Shown one piece after another: positions 60,480 to 64,000 of a stretch of DNA of 64,000 nt; the first letter of the stretch is position 1; each line of letters opens with the position of its first letter. The position numbers and the translations under genes are program-made. Under the pieces are notes generated by a model. The model made no database searches, was not told the DNA's origin, and saw only the letters and a list, made by a program, of their open reading frames with translations. This stretch comes from Unio delphinus (taxonomy: Eukaryota; Mollusca; Bivalvia; Unionida; Unionidae). Location: NCBI GenBank assembly GCA_029339505.1, contig JAQISU010000180.1:616501-680500 (forward strand). The letters are read 5' to 3'.

Positions 60480-61010
60480 TTTCTGGTCTGACTGGGATCA
60501 ACCCTATTTAAGTTCTTTCGCATAGAGGTATCTATTTGACTGGATTAAACCCGCTTTGAGGTACATTGCCTAAAGGTTTCTGTTTGACTGGGTTAAAGCA
60601 GCTTTAATGTATTTTACCTAAAGGCTTCTGTTTGACTGGGTTAAGCCCGTATTAAGGTATTTTGTCTTAAGGATTTTGTTTGACTAGGTTAAGCCCGCAT
60701 TAAAGTATTTTGTCTTAAGGATTTTGTTTGATTGGGTGAAGCCTGCATTAAGGTATTTTGTCTTAAGGCTTCTGTTTGGCTGGGTTAATCCCACTTCAAA
60801 GTATATTTTCTAAAATATTTTGCTTGACTGGATTAAGCCCGCATTAAGGCATATTATTTAAAGACTTCTGTTTGGCTGGGTCAAGTCCGCTTTAAGGTAG
60901 TTTGCCTAGAGGCGTACTTGTGACTGTGCTAAACCTGTTTAAGATATTTTGCTTGATACACTGTTAAACTGGGTTAAGCCCGCTTAGAGGCACCTTTTTT
61001 TCAGAGGTTT
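60480..61010. repeat. Degenerate 48-bp minisatellite, about ten copies
   Basis: The unit is tttgactgggttaagcccgc followed by attaaggtattttgtcttaaggcttctg (split here in two parts for length). Copies vary at many positions, so the array is old. Confidence 0.85.
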
Positions 61011-61647
61011 TATGTTATTTTCTTCTTGGCAATAAGAGCTTGGTCTCTTGACTAAGTAATAACACAGAAGCCGATCAAGTCTGGTCTTGTCTGGTGAACA
61101 AACCCGGTGGTCCTACTTGGGAATCTACCATACTATACAATTATGTATTTCTTTAGGTTCAATCACATATTTGCATCTAATTAATCGGCTTATCGTCATT
61201 TATTCACAAGTTAAGACAACACTTGTTTAAACGAAGCCGTTATTTGCTAATATCTGACTGGTATTCCATCATTTGTTAAGAACTGTGGTAGCTGAATGGT
61301 TAACTAGCCACGGTCAGCGAAGGTGGTGTGTATATGGGCGTGGTACTTTACACCAATTGACTAAATAGAATACTTATGTTTTCTGTGCCGTAAAGCATCA
61401 AACCAAAGCAGTACTGATTAGTGGAATGTGTCATGTGAATAAATCGGTTTCAATCATGTTGTTATAATTGCCATTTTTTATTTCGCATTTGTTACTGTTA
61501 AATTTTCCAACAATAGTTATCGATGATGTATAACGCGAGGGAGGCAACTAGGAATGCATGTCTCCCACTGCCAGTGAAATAGAAGGCATCCTTCCGGTAT
61601 GATCCCTATAGGTGTTTATCAATTTCTTATATGTTACTAGTACATAC

Positions 61648-61786
61648 CTTCGCATCCGAGGAAGTCAAACCCCATGGATATGCCGCCCTTCCATTCGAGC
61701 GGATTAATTCGTAAGTAACGAGCCTCAATTTGGCAGGCAAAGTAGTTCGTCTTTGGAGTGATGGCATCGGAATTTCCAACGAAAAA
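61648..61786 (-). CDS. Discoidin/CBM14 gene, exon with C-terminal part of an F5/8C domain
   Basis: The acceptor is ttaattattttag and the donor g|gtatgt, ending in phase 1. It encodes FFVGNSDAITPKTNYFACQI followed by EARYLRINPLEWKGGISMGF, DFLGCE. The order GN-x-D-x-x-TPKTNYF, ARYLRI-x-P-x-x-W, ISM-x-F-x-x-LGC is the hallmark of the second half of a discoidin (coagulation factor 5/8 type C) domain, with its closing Cys in LGC. The first half must be encoded further right, outside or near the window edge. These domains bind glycans, lipids or collagen outside the cell. Same strand and phase as the exons at 53.5, 49.6 and 44.1 kb. Confidence 0.82.
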
Positions 61787-61789
61787 CTA

Positions 61790-62255
61790 AAATAATTAAA
61801 GTCAGTAATTAAACAAGTTCAACTTTAATAAACGATGTCCTGTGTTACAATAAAATCGAATTTTATGAAATTCTTCTTGTAACTAGCTCTTGAACTTAAA
61901 ACGTCGCTTTACTGTGAATAAAAGCGTTATCGACAACTATCTTTACCTCAAATCATAATTTAACTTTAAAGATTGGTGCAATTTGTCCAGACGAAGTGGC
62001 ATATTATTTGGTAATTAAACATACAATTGACTAAAGCTAATTGTATTCTGTTATCAATGCTGTTATACCAAATGGAAGTAGAGTATTGTTTGATACAGTA
62101 TGAATCAAATAAAAATGAGTGTTACATTTGCTTTCTGCTGGAGTCCACACATCCATTACATCCAGCGGTAACTCAAAGAACTGTTATACATACATACATA
62201 CATACATACATACATGCATGCATGCATGACATACATACATACATACATACATACA

Positions 62256-62288
<33 letters not shown>

Positions 62289-63754
62289 TCATAATGCTGA
62301 GGGAAATAACATGTAATGTGTATATGATACACCATTTGTTTTGTCAAAAGATTCATCATCTGTGACAGTATTCATAGCGAAATATGGCGATGTGGATTCC
62401 CTATGACGTGCTCAGTAAAATTGGATTTGATTTAATGATATATACGTTTTAGTACTTTTAGTACTTGAGATTCTTGTGAAAATCTATGATTTGCTGCTGA
62501 TTGAATATTATATAATAACACACTGATAATTAATACATACGCGCTATCATATTCAGCACATATAAAGGATAACAGCTGAAATATAGTAAATGTTTTGATA
62601 TTGCGAAGGGGTATGCGTTATTTTCACAAACGTCACAATCATCTAGGTAAATACCCACAATGAAGCCTCCTTGCGCCGCGATTTTGATTCTATTAAAGAG
62701 CCTTTGTCAACATCACGTATATTCAAAAAAAAAATCTGATTTAATCTTCGATAAGGCTGTCTACTTATTCGAATGATACATAGATTATACTTGAAATAAA
62801 TTCACTATAGCACGATGACGAAATAGAGCTACAAGTTCCCTGGTTTATATCGAAAGGTGGAATATTGAAATTGAACCGCAATCATTATTGCTGGCAAACA
62901 TAAATGAAGTTACTTCTGACAATAATGTGGTTAAATAAATATTTAGTTTAATGTACGCATGATTGTCGTATTGAAAGATTATTTCCGGACAATGATCTTC
63001 GAAATGCAATATCAATTACGGAATTAAAATTTCAAAGCATGTGTATTATGCCAGAACTGTTATGTACAAATATACAAATACGTTTCGACAAAAAGTACGG
63101 TTAAATATTGTATTTGTGGTGGAGATGATGGACGGAGGATGATATTGTACGAAAGTGAGAACCGTTCAAAGCCGGTGTTTCTTCTTCAGTGTTTAAAAAT
63201 GAAAAATTTGCCTAACGGAACATAACTTTGAATCGAATGCCAAAAGTGAGTAATCCTAAAACGCTTTTAGAATATGAAATTATGTAATGACGATATGGTT
63301 TTTAATTGCAATGAATAAAGGGTATTGATTGATTTCATCCCATGAAAACTGAAACTCAATTCACGTTTCTACTTGCTTGTGAATTCATTTGTTTATGCGT
63401 CTGTTTATTGATGGATTTATTTGTTTATGAAGACTAACAAAGACAGTTGAAGATTCAATGTGGTCTAAACCAAAAATGGGGGAAAAGTGACGAATTTGTT
63501 CTTGCGAGGTTGTTATGCATACAGAATATGATGTATTTGGATATCCTTACCTACAAAATGAAACGTGCCTTCATAATGTTTTGGAAAGACAATGTTGTTA
63601 GGTACCGTTTTGAGTGGTTAGAGAATCAAAATGACAGGCATGAAAGTGCATACGTTTGATGACGTAACGTGAAAACAACGGATACGAATACAAATGAACC
63701 ACCTACCCCTCTACCTTCTTTAGATCTGATAGCTGTAAACATGAATATCTAGAT
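61790..63754 (-). other. Intron DNA upstream of the discoidin exon
   Basis: Apart from the tetranucleotide tract at 62186-62285, nothing was recognised. The missing first half of the discoidin domain was looked for on the - strand and not found. Confidence 0.5.
62186..62285. repeat. (TACA)n with (TGCA)n block
   Basis: About 24 tetranucleotide units with a short atgcatgcatgc centre, forming a partly palindromic tract. Confidence 0.95.
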
Positions 63755-64000
63755 CAGGGGTGGGCAAACTACGGCCCGCGGGCCGCATGCGGCCCGCCAA
63801 GGGCTTTCATGCGGCCCGCCAAGGGCTTTCATGCGGCCTAGGAACAAGTCCTACGTTCACGCTATTTAATTTTCTCAAGGGTAAAATTTCTTTCTAATTT
63901 TGAGAGAACTGTAACCACCGCGATGCTAAATAGCCACCAAGCGGGAAAAACCTTAGAAATGTGTCTTGACTGTGCGTTGTCGGAACCAGCGCGCTTACGT
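63755..64000 (+). mobile_element. Terminal part of an hAT-like element (runs off the window)
   Basis: It starts caggggtgggcaaactacgg and continues cccgcgggccgcatgcggcc, the widely seen terminus of an hAT (Charlie-like) transposon group. A 22-bp piece, catgcggcccgccaagggcttt, is duplicated in tandem (about 63786-63830). The other end lies beyond the window, so the target duplication (expected to be atctagat) cannot be checked. Confidence 0.6.

Noticed and set aside
61283..61402. Possible tRNA-derived SINE (gtggtagctgaatggttaac)
   Set aside because: Only an A-box-like word is visible, B box is missing and there is no matching copy.

Overview
The window is AT-rich animal nuclear DNA, most likely from a mollusc. 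I infer this from intron-containing genes with phase-1 introns, secreted chitin-binding proteins of the kind found in molluscan extracellular and shell matrices, and a dense load of tRNA-derived SINEs, CR1/L2-like LINEs, DNA transposons, and long (TA)n, (GA)n and (GT)n microsatellites. The species cannot be fixed from the sequence alone.

Two convergent host genes frame the window. On the + strand, a secreted protein is built from a signal-peptide exon (11338-11395), a compact chitin-binding-type Cys domain exon (23413-23544) and a large Pro-rich then Gly/Ser-rich terminal exon (27749-29169). The splice phases join exactly and predict 536 residues. A possible alternative terminal exon lies in its first intron (18955-19058). 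On the - strand, a gene entering from beyond the right edge has a discoidin (F5/8C) exon (61648-61786), two probable linker exons (53455-53571, 49535-49600) and a terminal peritrophin/CBM14 exon (43925-44106).

The rest is mostly mobile or repetitive DNA. Region 1-1300 is a decayed LINE reverse transcriptase. Region 1.9-4.7 kb holds SINEs, an hAT MITE and a satellite array. Region 4959-8937 is a 3,979-bp transposon with about 343-bp, nearly identical terminal inverted repeats and an 8-bp target duplication; it carries a PIF1-like helicase remnant and a second unassigned coding relic. A 57-bp miniature relative sits just upstream with its own 8-bp duplication. Region 14.9-15.7 kb is a LINE tail and 19.6-22 kb holds two CR1 fragments. 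Region 26590-27054 is a longer hAT relative that retains the transposase tail. Region 37.8-41.4 kb is a nearly full-length degenerate CR1/L2 LINE. Region 59.4-60.4 kb is an hAT element nested in a SINE.

The most striking unit is 32578-37130: a TTAA-flanked element with 17-bp terminal inverted repeats. It carries a THAP-domain transposase gene (- strand, Kolobok-like) and, tail to tail on the other strand, a three-exon relic of a P2X7 cytoplasmic ballast-domain-like protein. This suggests that the expanded P2X7-like solo proteins of invertebrates may be, at least in part, transposon passengers. Both genes are decayed in this copy.
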